Source of the DNA: an uncultured Bacteroidales bacterium
GTDB taxonomy: Bacteria; Bacteroidota; Bacteroidia; Bacteroidales; Muribaculaceae
Assembly (NCBI GenBank): GCA_902762385.1
Contig: CACWNQ010000002.1
Location: 62,001-126,000 of the forward strand
Reading direction: 5' to 3'
Length of the DNA: 64,000 bases
Every line of letters begins with the position of its first letter. Position 1 is the stretch's first letter. The notes beneath the pieces were generated by a model that searched no databases, had not been told where the DNA came from, and worked only from the letters and a program-made list of their open reading frames with translations. The position numbers and the translations under genes are program-made. Of the stretch, positions 1 through 8,138 are shown one piece after another.

Positions 1-1223
1 CATCGGCTGCAATAATGGCTGGCTTAGTCAACGGCATCAAATATACAACCAGCGAGATGCGACCAGATGGTTCTACTAGGAATTCATGGCCTAGCGGACA
101 CACCGCCACAGCATTCCTTGCAGCTACAATCTTGCACAAGGAGTATGGCCTCACGCGTTCGCCATGGTACTCAGTAGGAGCCTACACCCTTGCCACTGCC
201 ACTGGCGTGATGCGTGTTCTTAACAACCGGCACTGGATTAGCGATGTGCTCTCAGGAGCAGGAATTGGCATCCTGTCTGTTGAGCTCGGCTATGGCTTGA
301 TGGACCTGCTGTTCAAGAATCGTGGCCTTCAGCGTGGCGACTTGGCAATCTACCCCGATTTGCGCACCAATCCTTCGTTCTTTGCCATCTCGATGGGTAT
401 AGGTCTTGGCAACAAGCACCTGACGCTGCCGGCATTTAACTTTGACATCCCTGACGACTTCGTCGACGGCGAAGATATAACCAATGGCGAACCACTGGAG
501 CTCAAGTTCCGCTCGGCGACGGTAGTGGGGGTTGAGGGCGCTTATTTCTTCAACCCATATATTGGCGTTGGAGGACGCTTGCGTGTAAAGGCTACTCCTA
601 TCAATGGATGGAGCAAGTTCGCCTTGAGCGAGGAAGCTGAAATGAAGGAGTTTTTTAATGATCCGTTGTTTGTCAATTCATCCCAGAATATTGCTCTTAA
701 AATCGAAAGCGACCATATCACCGAGTTTGCCGCCGATGCAGGTGTGTATTTCAGCTGGCCATTGTCATCGCGTTTTGCATTAGGTTCAAAACTGCTCTTT
801 GGTCGCAGCGTGATGGACGATATTGACATCAACGCAAGCTACTCAGGCAATCAGCTCGAATTCAATTTTTCGAGCATAGTAGATGATAGCCAACCAATGT
901 TCTTGCCTAGTGAAAACGTCATAGATTACACGTGGGACTATATCAACGTCTCGGCTTCCAATTCATTCAAATTGGGCTCTGGCATCTCGCTTACTTATGC
1001 CCATAAGAACCACTTCTCGTGGCGAGTGTTCTGCGACTATGACTACTCTCGCAAAACCTTCACCGCCACCTATCATCCGCTGGGACTGATAGAAGGTCTC
1101 TCGCCCGACATGATAGAATTCATGAATATCTTTGGCTGGGAGATGACTAAGCCTGCCTCTTCGAGCGTGAAGAAAAATCTGCACCAATGGGTGCTCGGTG
1201 GTGCACTATGTGTATCTTTTTAA
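1..1223 (+). CDS. PAP2-family phosphatase fused to an outer-membrane-type beta-barrel (5' truncated)
   Basis: The reading frame is open to the left edge (first full codon at position 3), so the N-terminus is missing; an ATG at 15 is inside the phosphatase domain. Counting from that ATG, all three PAP2 motifs are present: K9-x6-R16-P17, P26-S27-G28-H29, and R67-x5-H73-x3-D77, which carry the catalytic histidines. PAP2 enzymes remove phosphate from lipid phosphates or pyrophosphates at membranes. From about residue 105 to 402 the sequence changes to alternating polar and aromatic strands ending in F, as in outer-membrane barrels. A PAP2 domain joined to a barrel suggests a cell-envelope phosphatase, perhaps acting on lipid A or undecaprenyl pyrophosphate; the substrate is inference. 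It leads a probable operon with the three genes downstream. Confidence 0.85.
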   Translation, partial: SAAIMAGLVNGIKYTTSEMRPDGSTRNSWPSGHTATAFLAATILHKEYGLTRSPWYSVGAYTLATATGVMRVLNNRHWISDVLSGAGIGILSVELGYGLMDLLFKNRGLQRGDLAIYPDLRTNPSFFAISMGIGLGNKHLTLPAFNFDIPDDFVDGEDITNGEPLELKFRSATVVGVEGAYFFNPYIGVGGRLRVKATPINGWSKFALSEEAEMKEFFNDPLFVNSSQNIALKIESDHITEFAADAGVYFSWPLSSRFALGSKLLFGRSVMDDIDINASYSGNQLEFNFSSIVDDSQPMFLPSENVIDYTWDYINVSASNSFKLGSGISLTYAHKNHFSWRVFCDYDYSRKTFTATYHPLGLIEGLSPDMIEFMNIFGWEMTKPASSSVKKNLHQWVLGGALCVSF

Positions 1224-1253
1224 ATAAGAATAATATCAATAAAATTTAAGTAT

Positions 1254-1985
1254 ATGAGAAAAAGGATTTTTACACTATTCATTATGGCTTTCACTCTCGC
1301 CATGGGATGGGCTCAGCAAACTAATAGCTACATCCCTTACAAGACATTTGACGGCGAGCACAAGAACGAAATTTCGGGCTATGCGATGGGTGGTAACAAC
1401 GTTGTCACCGATGGTTTTGGAGGACTTGCGGTTTCTTACACGCGTCACCTCACTCCACGCTGGCATGTGGGTGGAGATGCCCAAATGCAGTTTGGCAAGG
1501 AATTGTTCTCAGTTGACGTGCAGGGCGGTTACCGCTTGCCGTTAAAATATGGTAACATTTCTTTCGATGGTAAAGTTATGTATAACTTCTATCATAAGTT
1601 TGGTTTCCATGAGATGGCCTATAACATCTCGGCAACTTGGGAGAGCGCTTACGTTGATATTCGTCTTGGCGAGACACTGGTTCACTACCATAGCCATGTG
1701 TGGGGCATAGGATGGGGCTATACCGAGACCCCACTGCTCACCTTTGGATTTGGTGTTAATGTCCGTCACCGCGACAATCCCTGGAACTTGGGACTCTTCT
1801 TCCGCAACTACGACGATTTCTACTACGAGAACTGGAACATCAACTGGGGTATCCGTTGGTATGCTAAGATTAAGGAGCGTTGGAATCTCTTTGGAGAGTT
1901 CAACATTCGTCCGGCAGGTTCTATGAGCCAGTTGGCAAGTAAATATGAGGGTTCAGTTAAGGTTGGTTTAAAATATAAATGGTAA
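1254..1985 (+). CDS. outer-membrane beta-barrel protein, unknown function
   Basis: The 243-residue product begins with a clear signal peptide (MRKRIFTLF, then a hydrophobic core, cleavage near AQQ at about residue 21). The mature part is rich in Tyr, Trp, Phe and Gly in alternating patterns and ends in KVGLKYKW, a typical terminal strand with an aromatic last residue. This fits a small outer-membrane barrel. I do not recognise a specific family. It begins 30 nt after the PAP2-barrel gene and ends 5 nt before the metallophosphoesterase ATG, so co-transcription is likely. Confidence 0.75.
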   Translation: MRKRIFTLFIMAFTLAMGWAQQTNSYIPYKTFDGEHKNEISGYAMGGNNVVTDGFGGLAVSYTRHLTPRWHVGGDAQMQFGKELFSVDVQGGYRLPLKYGNISFDGKVMYNFYHKFGFHEMAYNISATWESAYVDIRLGETLVHYHSHVWGIGWGYTETPLLTFGFGVNVRHRDNPWNLGLFFRNYDDFYYENWNINWGIRWYAKIKERWNLFGEFNIRPAGSMSQLASKYEGSVKVGLKYKW

Positions 1986-1990
1986 CGACA

Positions 1991-3019
1991 ATGAAAGCAA
2001 AATATATATTTATCGCAGCATTGGCTGCTATTGCAATGAGCAACACTTCGTGCGAGAAGGTTAGCCCACAGGGAGTGCTCATGGGCAACACCGCTGTTGA
2101 GGACCGTGTGGAGATGTCCTACAGATATTTTCAGGAGAATAATTTGGAGCAGAAGTTCGACTACGATTTGGTCGATTTTACCGAGGACGGATATTCGTTC
2201 ATCGTTGGAGCCGACAGTCACGTCACCACCGACTTGGGACGCATGAACGAGATGTTCCAGATAGGTCTTGACAACGACGACCTGTTCTACTGCCATCTGG
2301 GCGACATCGCCGACACTAAGCCCCAATATTACATTAATCTTCAGAATTGCATTTCTGATAACAAAGCAAAATATGTAGAGAAGTATTACACTTTCGACGA
2401 GAATACTCATGAGTACTACCGCAAGGGTGCCAAATTCCCTATCGGCACTGAGTACCGTGACATCCAATTCCCATTCTTCCCAGTGGTAGGCAACCACGAT
2501 CTCACTCACAACGGCTGGGCTCTGTGGAGCAACATCTTTGGCTCTTCGTTCTACACGTTTGACGTATATGTTGGAGATGATGGTAATGGTAAATCAATAT
2601 ATGACCACTTCATTTTCCTCGACACAGCAAGCGGCACGCTTGGAAAATTGCAGGTTGACCTTATTGAGCAAGGTGTGCTTGATGGTAAAGACTATTTCAA
2701 TTATCGCTACACCTTCGTCTTCAGCCACACCAACATCTTCCTTCCACAGCATATGCAGTTCGCTTCAACCTTCCCACGCGAGGAAGCTTACTTCCTGCTC
2801 AAGCAGTTCGACAAGTGGAATGCGTCGATTGTGTTCTGCGGACATGTGCACAAGTGGGATGAGCAAGTCTTCAACGCGGTTTATTTCTTGACTCTTGACT
2901 CAATGAGCGAGCGCAACAGTCCCGAACCAGGCGACTATCTCGTGCGCGTTAAAATCAACAAGGATGGAGCCCTCGATATCGAGAAGGTGCACATGAACTA
3001 TGTTGCTCCAAAGAATTAA
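1991..3019 (+). CDS. calcineurin-like metallophosphoesterase lipoprotein
   Basis: The motifs of the binuclear-metal phosphoesterase fold appear in order: GADSH (D-x-H), HLGDIAD (GD-x2-D), VVGNHD, FSHTN and CGHVH. The N-terminus has a hydrophobic signal and a lipobox-like TSC at Cys21, so it is probably a lipoprotein on the periplasmic or outer-membrane side. An ATG at 1979 overlaps the previous stop codon, but the ATG at 1991 gives a proper signal peptide (MKAKYIF) and is preferred. Substrates of this family are diverse (nucleotides, phosphodiesters, phospholipids) and cannot be read from sequence. Next to a PAP2 phosphatase and barrel proteins it suggests envelope phosphate metabolism (inference). 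Confidence 0.85.
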   Translation: MKAKYIFIAALAAIAMSNTSCEKVSPQGVLMGNTAVEDRVEMSYRYFQENNLEQKFDYDLVDFTEDGYSFIVGADSHVTTDLGRMNEMFQIGLDNDDLFYCHLGDIADTKPQYYINLQNCISDNKAKYVEKYYTFDENTHEYYRKGAKFPIGTEYRDIQFPFFPVVGNHDLTHNGWALWSNIFGSSFYTFDVYVGDDGNGKSIYDHFIFLDTASGTLGKLQVDLIEQGVLDGKDYFNYRYTFVFSHTNIFLPQHMQFASTFPREEAYFLLKQFDKWNASIVFCGHVHKWDEQVFNAVYFLTLDSMSERNSPEPGDYLVRVKINKDGALDIEKVHMNYVAPKN

Positions 3020-3025
3020 AATCTA

Positions 3026-3682
3026 TTGTCAGCAAAGATAGAGATACTTAGGCACTTCATCGTCGACAACTGTCATGTGAAGGTAGCAAGCGTGGAGCCT
3101 CTGGGAGCACCAGGGGCTCTCGTTGATGCTCTGCCACAGTTGTCGCACTACCGCCTTGAAAAGGTGATGCGCTATCGCTTTGACCGTGGCAAGTGGCTCA
3201 GCGCCGGTGCAGGGCTTCTGCTCGACAACATGCTGCGTGAACACGGCCTTAGCGAGCGTGATATGACCTATGTCGAAGGTGAGCACGGAAAGCCCGCCTT
3301 TGCCTCACATCCCGAATTGTACTTCAACCTCTCGCACAGTGGCACTCTAGTGGCTTGCGCTCTAGGCGATAGACCCATGGGAGTCGATGTGCAGCAATTT
3401 GTCGACCCTCGACCAAGCCTTGTGCGCTACGTCATGAGCGACCAGGAGATTGAAGCTTTCGAGGCACTAGGCAATGACGACGACGCCAAGCGACTGCTCT
3501 TCACCCAGCTGTGGTCGCTCAAGGAATGCTATGCCAAGGCCACCGGCCTAGGCCTAAGCCACAACTTCCCATCCTTTAAAATCACAGGCAACACCGTTAC
3601 TCCCCTTTCACCACTCACCCCCACAGCCACCTTCCACCTTGCCACAATGCCTGGTGCTGTCGTTGCTTTAGCGATACTATAG
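3026..3682 (+). CDS. 4'-phosphopantetheinyl transferase (Sfp type)
   Basis: The product is 218 residues. It carries the two signature segments of the Sfp/AcpS superfamily: MGVDVQ in the middle, giving the metal-binding Asp, and LWSLKECYAKATGLGL, the W-S-x-K-E-x3-K motif. These enzymes move the phosphopantetheine arm of CoA onto carrier proteins. The preceding FNLSHSG matches the conserved SHS region. The start appears to be TTG at 3026, 7 nt after the previous stop. No carrier protein or synthase gene lies nearby, so it may serve the cell's acyl carrier protein or a distant cluster. Confidence 0.88.
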   Translation: MSAKIEILRHFIVDNCHVKVASVEPLGAPGALVDALPQLSHYRLEKVMRYRFDRGKWLSAGAGLLLDNMLREHGLSERDMTYVEGEHGKPAFASHPELYFNLSHSGTLVACALGDRPMGVDVQQFVDPRPSLVRYVMSDQEIEAFEALGNDDDAKRLLFTQLWSLKECYAKATGLGLSHNFPSFKITGNTVTPLSPLTPTATFHLATMPGAVVALAIL

Positions 3683-3745
3683 TTATTCTCCACAAAAAAT
3701 AAATTGCACAATCTTGATTTTCTATAAAAACTGAAAACTTTTATT

Positions 3746-3753
3746 TACCTTTG
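3746..3753 (+). promoter_or_regulatory. Bacteroidota -7 box (TACCTTTG)
   Basis: TACCTTTG matches TAnnTTTG and lies about 20 nt before the RNase H start codon. I see no good TTG at the usual spacing upstream. Confidence 0.55.
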
Positions 3754-3773
3754 CCGTTGAAAAAATTGTAGTT

Positions 3774-4430
3774 ATGTCGAGCAATAAGAGAAAATGGTAT
3801 GTTGTGTGGGTGGGCACTGAGCCTGGAATTTGCGACACCTGGACCGAGTGCCAGCTGCGCACCAAGGGCTATCAAGGGGCCCGCTACAAGAGCTTCGACA
3901 ACCAGCAGGACGCTATCGAGGCTTGGCGCAACGGATATGACGAGGAGGCTCGTCGCGTGCTGCGTGCCATTGCCAATGCACCTCGCCGCAAGGATGAAGT
4001 GGACTACACGCTCATCCCCGAAATCATTCCCGGCAGCTGGGCAGTCGACGCTGCCTGCAGCAAGAATCCAGGCACTATGGAGTATCGTGGTGTCGATGTC
4101 TACACTGGCGCTCAAATCTTCCATCAGGGACCCTATCATCAGGGAACCAACAACATAGGCGAGTTCCTCGCCATTGTCCATGCCCTGGCTCTGCTCTACA
4201 ACCGTGGCGACTCCACAACTGCAATCTACAGCGATAGCCGCACAGCACAAATTTGGGTGCGCAAGCGCCGCTGTGGCACCAAGCTCGAGCGCACACCACA
4301 AAATGCCCGCCTGCTCGACATCGTGGCTCGAGCTGAGCAATGGCTGCAAACTCACACCACACAAAACCCCATCTACAAATGGCAAACCGACAAATGGGGC
4401 GAGATACCAGCCGACTTCGGCCGAAAATAA
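3774..4430 (+). CDS. rnhA: ribonuclease H with N-terminal viroplasmin (hybrid-binding) domain
   Basis: Residues 6-50 (KRKWYVVWVG, GARYKSF, AIEAW) form the caulimovirus viroplasmin-like domain that binds RNA/DNA hybrids in RNase H1 proteins. Residues 88 onwards are the catalytic domain, with acidic residues D92 (AVDAACSKNPG), E130 (IGEFLAI), D154 (YSDSRTAQ) and a final Asp in QTDKWGE. The enzyme cuts the RNA strand of RNA/DNA hybrids, for example R-loops and primer remnants. The length of 218 fits this two-domain type, which is common in Bacteroidota. It has its own -7 box. Confidence 0.92.
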   Translation: MSSNKRKWYVVWVGTEPGICDTWTECQLRTKGYQGARYKSFDNQQDAIEAWRNGYDEEARRVLRAIANAPRRKDEVDYTLIPEIIPGSWAVDAACSKNPGTMEYRGVDVYTGAQIFHQGPYHQGTNNIGEFLAIVHALALLYNRGDSTTAIYSDSRTAQIWVRKRRCGTKLERTPQNARLLDIVARAEQWLQTHTTQNPIYKWQTDKWGEIPADFGRK

Positions 4431-4454
4431 TGAATTTAAACACTAGGCAAATAT

Positions 4455-5237
4455 ATGTTTAAAAAAGAGATAGAGCGTTATGAGCAAGTGCGTGCCCAAT
4501 ATGAGCAGCACGTAACCAAAAAGATGTCAAGCAAGGACCTTCTTGATTGGCACGAAGTGCTCTTCTCATGCCATTCCTGCGCAATTGAGGGAAACTCGTT
4601 TACCCTCGACGACACTCGATTGCTGCAAGAGCAAGGACTCGGCATGATACCTGTGGGGCGTTCACTGCTTGAATGTACCGAGATTGCCGACCATTTCAGG
4701 GCTTTTCGCTTCATCACATCGCATCTTGATGACCCGTTCGACGAGAATCTCTTGAAAGAGACCAACCGGTTGGTGACTCAAAACACACTTGCCTATCGTG
4801 TGCCTGATGCTGTGCCTGGCGAATACACCACCTGCGACATGGCGGCAGGCGACACCCTATTTGGTGACCACAAGAAACTCATAGCACGAGTTCCAAGCCT
4901 TTTGGAATCGACCGCCAAAGCCTTCGATGGCGATATCCACCCTGTGATTGTGGCTGCACGTTTTCATGGCTTTTTTGAATACCTACACCCATTCCGCGAC
5001 GGTAATGGTCGCACTGGTCGCCTGCTCTCAAACTGGATTCTGCTTCATTGCGGTCATCCACTCATCATCATCGATATTAAGGACCGTGCAGCCTATATTG
5101 ATGCCCTGCGAAAAATACGCAGCGAAGGCACCGACGAATACCTTATTGCTTTCTTCTTTGCAGCAGCCACTTCTCGCATGGAAAGTGAAATGGTCCAAAA
5201 ACAACGCAACACCCACCTAGGTCCATTCTTGTTCTAG
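4455..5237 (+). CDS. Fic-family protein (probable AMPylase, class II self-inhibited)
   Basis: The catalytic loop HPFRDGNGRTGR lies at residues 178-189 and is a full match to HxFx(D/E)GNGRxxR. Near the N-terminus, residues 41-47 read SCAIEGN, matching the inhibitory helix (S/T)-x3-E-(G/N), so E45 is expected to hold the enzyme off, as in class II Fic proteins. Fic proteins usually transfer AMP from ATP to a hydroxyl on a target protein. It starts 24 nt after rnhA and may be co-transcribed. No antitoxin gene is needed for class II enzymes and none is seen. Its target is unknown. Confidence 0.9.
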   Translation: MFKKEIERYEQVRAQYEQHVTKKMSSKDLLDWHEVLFSCHSCAIEGNSFTLDDTRLLQEQGLGMIPVGRSLLECTEIADHFRAFRFITSHLDDPFDENLLKETNRLVTQNTLAYRVPDAVPGEYTTCDMAAGDTLFGDHKKLIARVPSLLESTAKAFDGDIHPVIVAARFHGFFEYLHPFRDGNGRTGRLLSNWILLHCGHPLIIIDIKDRAAYIDALRKIRSEGTDEYLIAFFFAAATSRMESEMVQKQRNTHLGPFLF

Positions 5238-5319
5238 CCTCTTTCTCAACTTTCTAATAAAAATCTCAAAATATAAGATTTCGATGGCTAGTTATGGCCC
5301 ATGATACGCCAAAAATCAT

Positions 5320-5327
5320 TACCTTTG
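5320..5327 (+). promoter_or_regulatory. Bacteroidota -7 box (TACCTTTG)
   Basis: TACCTTTG lies 29 nt before the TTG start of the CyuA-like gene. A clear -33 TTG at the usual spacing is not visible. Confidence 0.5.
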
Positions 5328-5356
5328 TCGTCACAAACTAATAAGACTTTCATATT

Positions 5357-6658
5357 TTGAATACCGAAGAAAAAAACGAAATCATCGCGCTCATTAAGCA
5401 GCAAGTGGTACCAGCCATTGGATGCACCGAGCCTATCGCTGTGGCACTCTGCGTCGCCAAGGCAACTGAACTGTTGGGGCAGGTTCCCGACAAAGTGGAG
5501 GTGCGACTCAGCGCCAACATTCTCAAAAACGCTATGGGTGTGGGTATCCCCGGAACAGGGATGATAGGACTACCTATCGCTATCGCGCTGGGAGCACTTA
5601 TCGGCAGGCCCGAGAAGGAACTGGAGGTGCTATGCGACAGCAACAAGCAGGCGGTAGAGCGCGGCAAGCAGTATATCGCCGAGAACCGAATCCACATCTC
5701 GCTCGAGGAGAATGACCCCGACAAACTATATATCAACGCATTGGTTACTGCCAGCGGGCACGAAGCCGAGGCGCGCATCAAGACGCACCACACTCACTTT
5801 GTGCTGTTGCGCAAGGACACCGAGGTGCTCTCCGACAATGACAAGCCTGCCTGCCAGTGCACTTCAGAGCAGGAAATGGAAGGTCCTAAACTGACCTTGC
5901 GCAAGGTGTATGATTTCGCTACCGAGACCGATGTCGACGACCTACGCTTTATCCTCGAGGCAAAACGACTCAACGAGGCTGCTGCTGAGAGCGGACTGCG
6001 TGAGAACTATGGTCACCAGTTGGGCAAAACCATGCAGTCGCCGCTTGGTCGTGGCATTATGGGCAACAGCATCTTCTCCAAGGTGCTCTCGGTTACCAGC
6101 TGTGCCTGCGACGCACGCATGGCAGGTGCTATGGTTCCTGTCATGAGTAATTCTGGCTCAGGCAATCAGGGCATCTGTGCAACTATGCCAGTCGTAGTGT
6201 TTGCCGAGGAGAACCACAACACCGAGGAGGAGACAATCAGGGCACTCATCATCTCTAATCTTACCGCCATCTACATCAAGCAGACGCTGGGAGCACTCTC
6301 GGCGTTGTGTGGATGCGTTGTGGCATCGACGGGCAGCAGCTGCGGCATCACCTACCTAATGGGAGGCACCTACGAGCAAATCAGCTACTCGGTCAAGAAC
6401 ATGATTGCCAATCTAACAGGCATGATTTGTGATGGCGCCAAGCCCTCATGCACGCTCAAGCTCACCAGCGGCGTGAGCACTGCTATGCTAAGCGCCATGC
6501 TCGCCATGCAGCACAAGTATGTGTCATCGCAAGAGGGAATCATCGACGACGATGTCGACCAGAGCATTCACAACCTCACCGCCATAGGCAGCAAGGGAAT
6601 GGATGTCACCGACCGATTCGTCCTCGACATCATGACCCACAAGTCGAATGTGAAATAG
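5357..6658 (+). CDS. UPF0597 / CyuA-like L-cysteine desulfidase (serine dehydratase alpha-type)
   Basis: The 433-residue protein begins with IKQQVVPAIGCTEPIAVAL, the hallmark of the UPF0597 (E. coli YhaM/CyuA) family related to the alpha subunit of iron-sulfur L-serine dehydratase. Further family segments are GIPGTGMIGLPIA, the glycine-rich SNSGSGNQGI, and conserved Cys in SSCGITYLMGG and MICDGAKPSC, which likely hold the iron-sulfur cluster. CyuA breaks down L-cysteine to pyruvate, ammonia and sulfide. The start is a TTG at 5357, placed shortly after a -7 box; no ATG lies at the right place. It stands alone as a transcription unit. Confidence 0.85.
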   Translation: MNTEEKNEIIALIKQQVVPAIGCTEPIAVALCVAKATELLGQVPDKVEVRLSANILKNAMGVGIPGTGMIGLPIAIALGALIGRPEKELEVLCDSNKQAVERGKQYIAENRIHISLEENDPDKLYINALVTASGHEAEARIKTHHTHFVLLRKDTEVLSDNDKPACQCTSEQEMEGPKLTLRKVYDFATETDVDDLRFILEAKRLNEAAAESGLRENYGHQLGKTMQSPLGRGIMGNSIFSKVLSVTSCACDARMAGAMVPVMSNSGSGNQGICATMPVVVFAEENHNTEEETIRALIISNLTAIYIKQTLGALSALCGCVVASTGSSCGITYLMGGTYEQISYSVKNMIANLTGMICDGAKPSCTLKLTSGVSTAMLSAMLAMQHKYVSSQEGIIDDDVDQSIHNLTAIGSKGMDVTDRFVLDIMTHKSNVK

Positions 6659-6696
6659 TGTAATTATTCTGTTCTATTTAGTAAAACTCCTTCTCC

Positions 6697-7737
6697 ATGA
6701 AAAAAATCATAATATTTTATTTTTTAATCTTTTTGTGCTTTGCGACTTGTTGTGCTAAACGGTTTAATAAAGTTCAACAACTTTCACCAGTAAAAACTAT
6801 AACCGCAACCCTTGATGGAAATAAATACTTTCATCAAAATGGAGATATATCAATCGCTGGAGTGAGATATCACGACTTGTATTTTTTTTGGATAAGAGAA
6901 AATGTAAAATACAATAATTATAATCACATATTTGCTTTTTCAAAAGAAGGGAAACTTATACAAACAATTTCCTTGCCCAAAAACTTTGATAGTTCTGGGC
7001 AATTATTTGTAAGAAATGATTCTCTTCTAATAAGAAACGATTATAGTGATTATCCAGATTACCACATATGTTTAATTGACACTACTTGGACAATAACGAA
7101 AATAAACAAGTTATCAAGGCTTATCTATGAGGATGCTGATTATCGCGTTTTTTATAAGGCGATGGGTGAATGGGGAACATATCTTCATTTCGTAGAACAA
7201 CAAACAAATGTAATACACACTTACTATGGTAAAGAATCCCGAATAATCAAACATAAAGACGGCTATTATTTATATGGTCCTTATTCTGTAAGCTACATAC
7301 ACAACCCCAAAGAAGGAATAATAAACAGTTCTAACGTCCTAGAGGTTCCTGAAGGCAACATACCATATAGCAACTCAGAAAAAATAATACAATTCAAAAA
7401 AACAAATGAAGAATTCTACTTTTTCAAAAGTGACAGTACCATTGCTGCCGTGACACTCGTTAATGACAAGATTTTGGCTATTATTAACGACAAAAAAGAA
7501 GCTTTTGTTGCCGAAATAAATGGGAAAAATATAAGACAATTATACAGCATTGGCAGTTCGTTTGGTAGTATTTATGGAACGGAATATTTTGGAAGAAACA
7601 TAAGCGACAGTTATTCTTCGTGCTTCTTTTATCGCAGTAAATCACAATTTGGTATCTTAGAACTTGAATACGACATGGTGACTATCTTCAAAGTTAACAT
7701 AAATTATTTTAATAAGAAAAAATCTAGAAGACATTAA
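6697..7737 (+). CDS. AT-rich predicted lipoprotein, unknown function (possible 6-bladed propeller)
   Basis: The 346-residue product has a short signal and a lipobox-like end (LCFATCC, Cys18 or 19). The body contains repeated short strands such as FSKEGKLIQTISLP and segments like YHLYFFW and VNDKILAIINDKKEAFVAEI, which recall Bacteroidota six-bladed-propeller lipoproteins, but the match is by eye only. Codon use is strongly AT-biased (AAA, ATA, TTA) compared with the GC-richer genes on both sides, which suggests recent acquisition. It sits at the start of an AT-rich island that also holds hairpins and a gene remnant. Confidence 0.6.
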   Translation: MKKIIIFYFLIFLCFATCCAKRFNKVQQLSPVKTITATLDGNKYFHQNGDISIAGVRYHDLYFFWIRENVKYNNYNHIFAFSKEGKLIQTISLPKNFDSSGQLFVRNDSLLIRNDYSDYPDYHICLIDTTWTITKINKLSRLIYEDADYRVFYKAMGEWGTYLHFVEQQTNVIHTYYGKESRIIKHKDGYYLYGPYSVSYIHNPKEGIINSSNVLEVPEGNIPYSNSEKIIQFKKTNEEFYFFKSDSTIAAVTLVNDKILAIINDKKEAFVAEINGKNIRQLYSIGSSFGSIYGTEYFGRNISDSYSSCFFYRSKSQFGILELEYDMVTIFKVNINYFNKKKSRRH

Positions 7738-7789
7738 TAAGAACAAAATAAAGACTGTCAAGCTATTGAAGTTTCCCCCCTAGAGGGAG

Positions 7790-7811
7790 TATGATAGGTT
7801 CACCTATCATA
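7790..7811. repeat. 22-bp perfect inverted repeat
   Basis: Ten bases (TATGATAGGT) are followed after a 2-nt centre (TC) by their exact reverse complement. It lies 50 nt after the AT-rich lipoprotein gene, just after a C6 run and TAGAGGGAG. It lacks a following T-tract, so it is not a standard terminator; it could be a protein-binding site or part of a mobile-element end. Confidence 0.6.
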
Positions 7812-7838
7812 ATTATGGCTTATCTGCCTCATTTCTTG

Positions 7839-7877
7839 CTTTTCTGCACCATTTTTAGATAAAATGATGCAGAAAAG
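7839..7877. repeat. 17-bp imperfect hairpin in the AT-rich island
   Basis: CTTTTCTGCACCATTTT at 7839-7855 and its near-complement at 7861-7877 pair at 16 of 17 positions around a 5-nt loop. The stem overlaps the 5' end of the winged-helix remnant, which suggests that something inserted or recombined here. Confidence 0.5.
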
Positions 7878-7988
7878 TGTGTTTTGAGATTGATAATTGG
7901 GACGAAATTGAATAATTTAGTGTCACAAGGGTACATAGAGAAAGTTGGAGCAGGTAGAGCCACTGCTTATGTTAAACGAAAAGATTAA
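7863..7988 (+). pseudogene. remnant: C-terminal winged helix of a Fic/AlbA/RecG-like protein
   Basis: The frame ending in the TAA at 7986-7988 reads LNNLVSQGYIEKVGAGRATA followed by YVKRKD. This is the pattern of the last helix and wing of the winged-helix domains found at the C-terminus of many Fic, AlbA/divergent-AAA and RecG-like proteins. The frame has a stop at 7860 and no usable start, so only the tail of a former gene survives. It lies in the AT-rich island between the lipoprotein gene and glnA. Which family the parent belonged to cannot be decided from about 40 residues. Confidence 0.55.
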
Positions 7989-8075
7989 CAAATTAGTAGT
8001 GATTGCTCAGACCAAGATAAATGCACAAATCTTGTTAAAAAGCATAGCCAAAAGGCTTGTTATTAGTTTTTTTTG

Positions 8076-8083
8076 TATCTTTG
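8076..8083 (+). promoter_or_regulatory. Bacteroidota -7 box (TATCTTTG) for glnA
   Basis: TATCTTTG lies 55 nt before the glutamine synthetase start. A TTG at 8057-8059 leaves a 16-nt spacer, shorter than usual. Confidence 0.65.
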
Positions 8084-8138
8084 TAAACTCAATTAAGCAC
8101 AATTGCTATTAACAACTTATAAAACAAAAAACTAGATT

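Noticed and set aside
1823-2509. 228-codon minus-strand frame across two plus-strand genes
   Set aside because: Runs antisense over the end of a barrel gene and the start of the phosphoesterase gene; no signal or motif.
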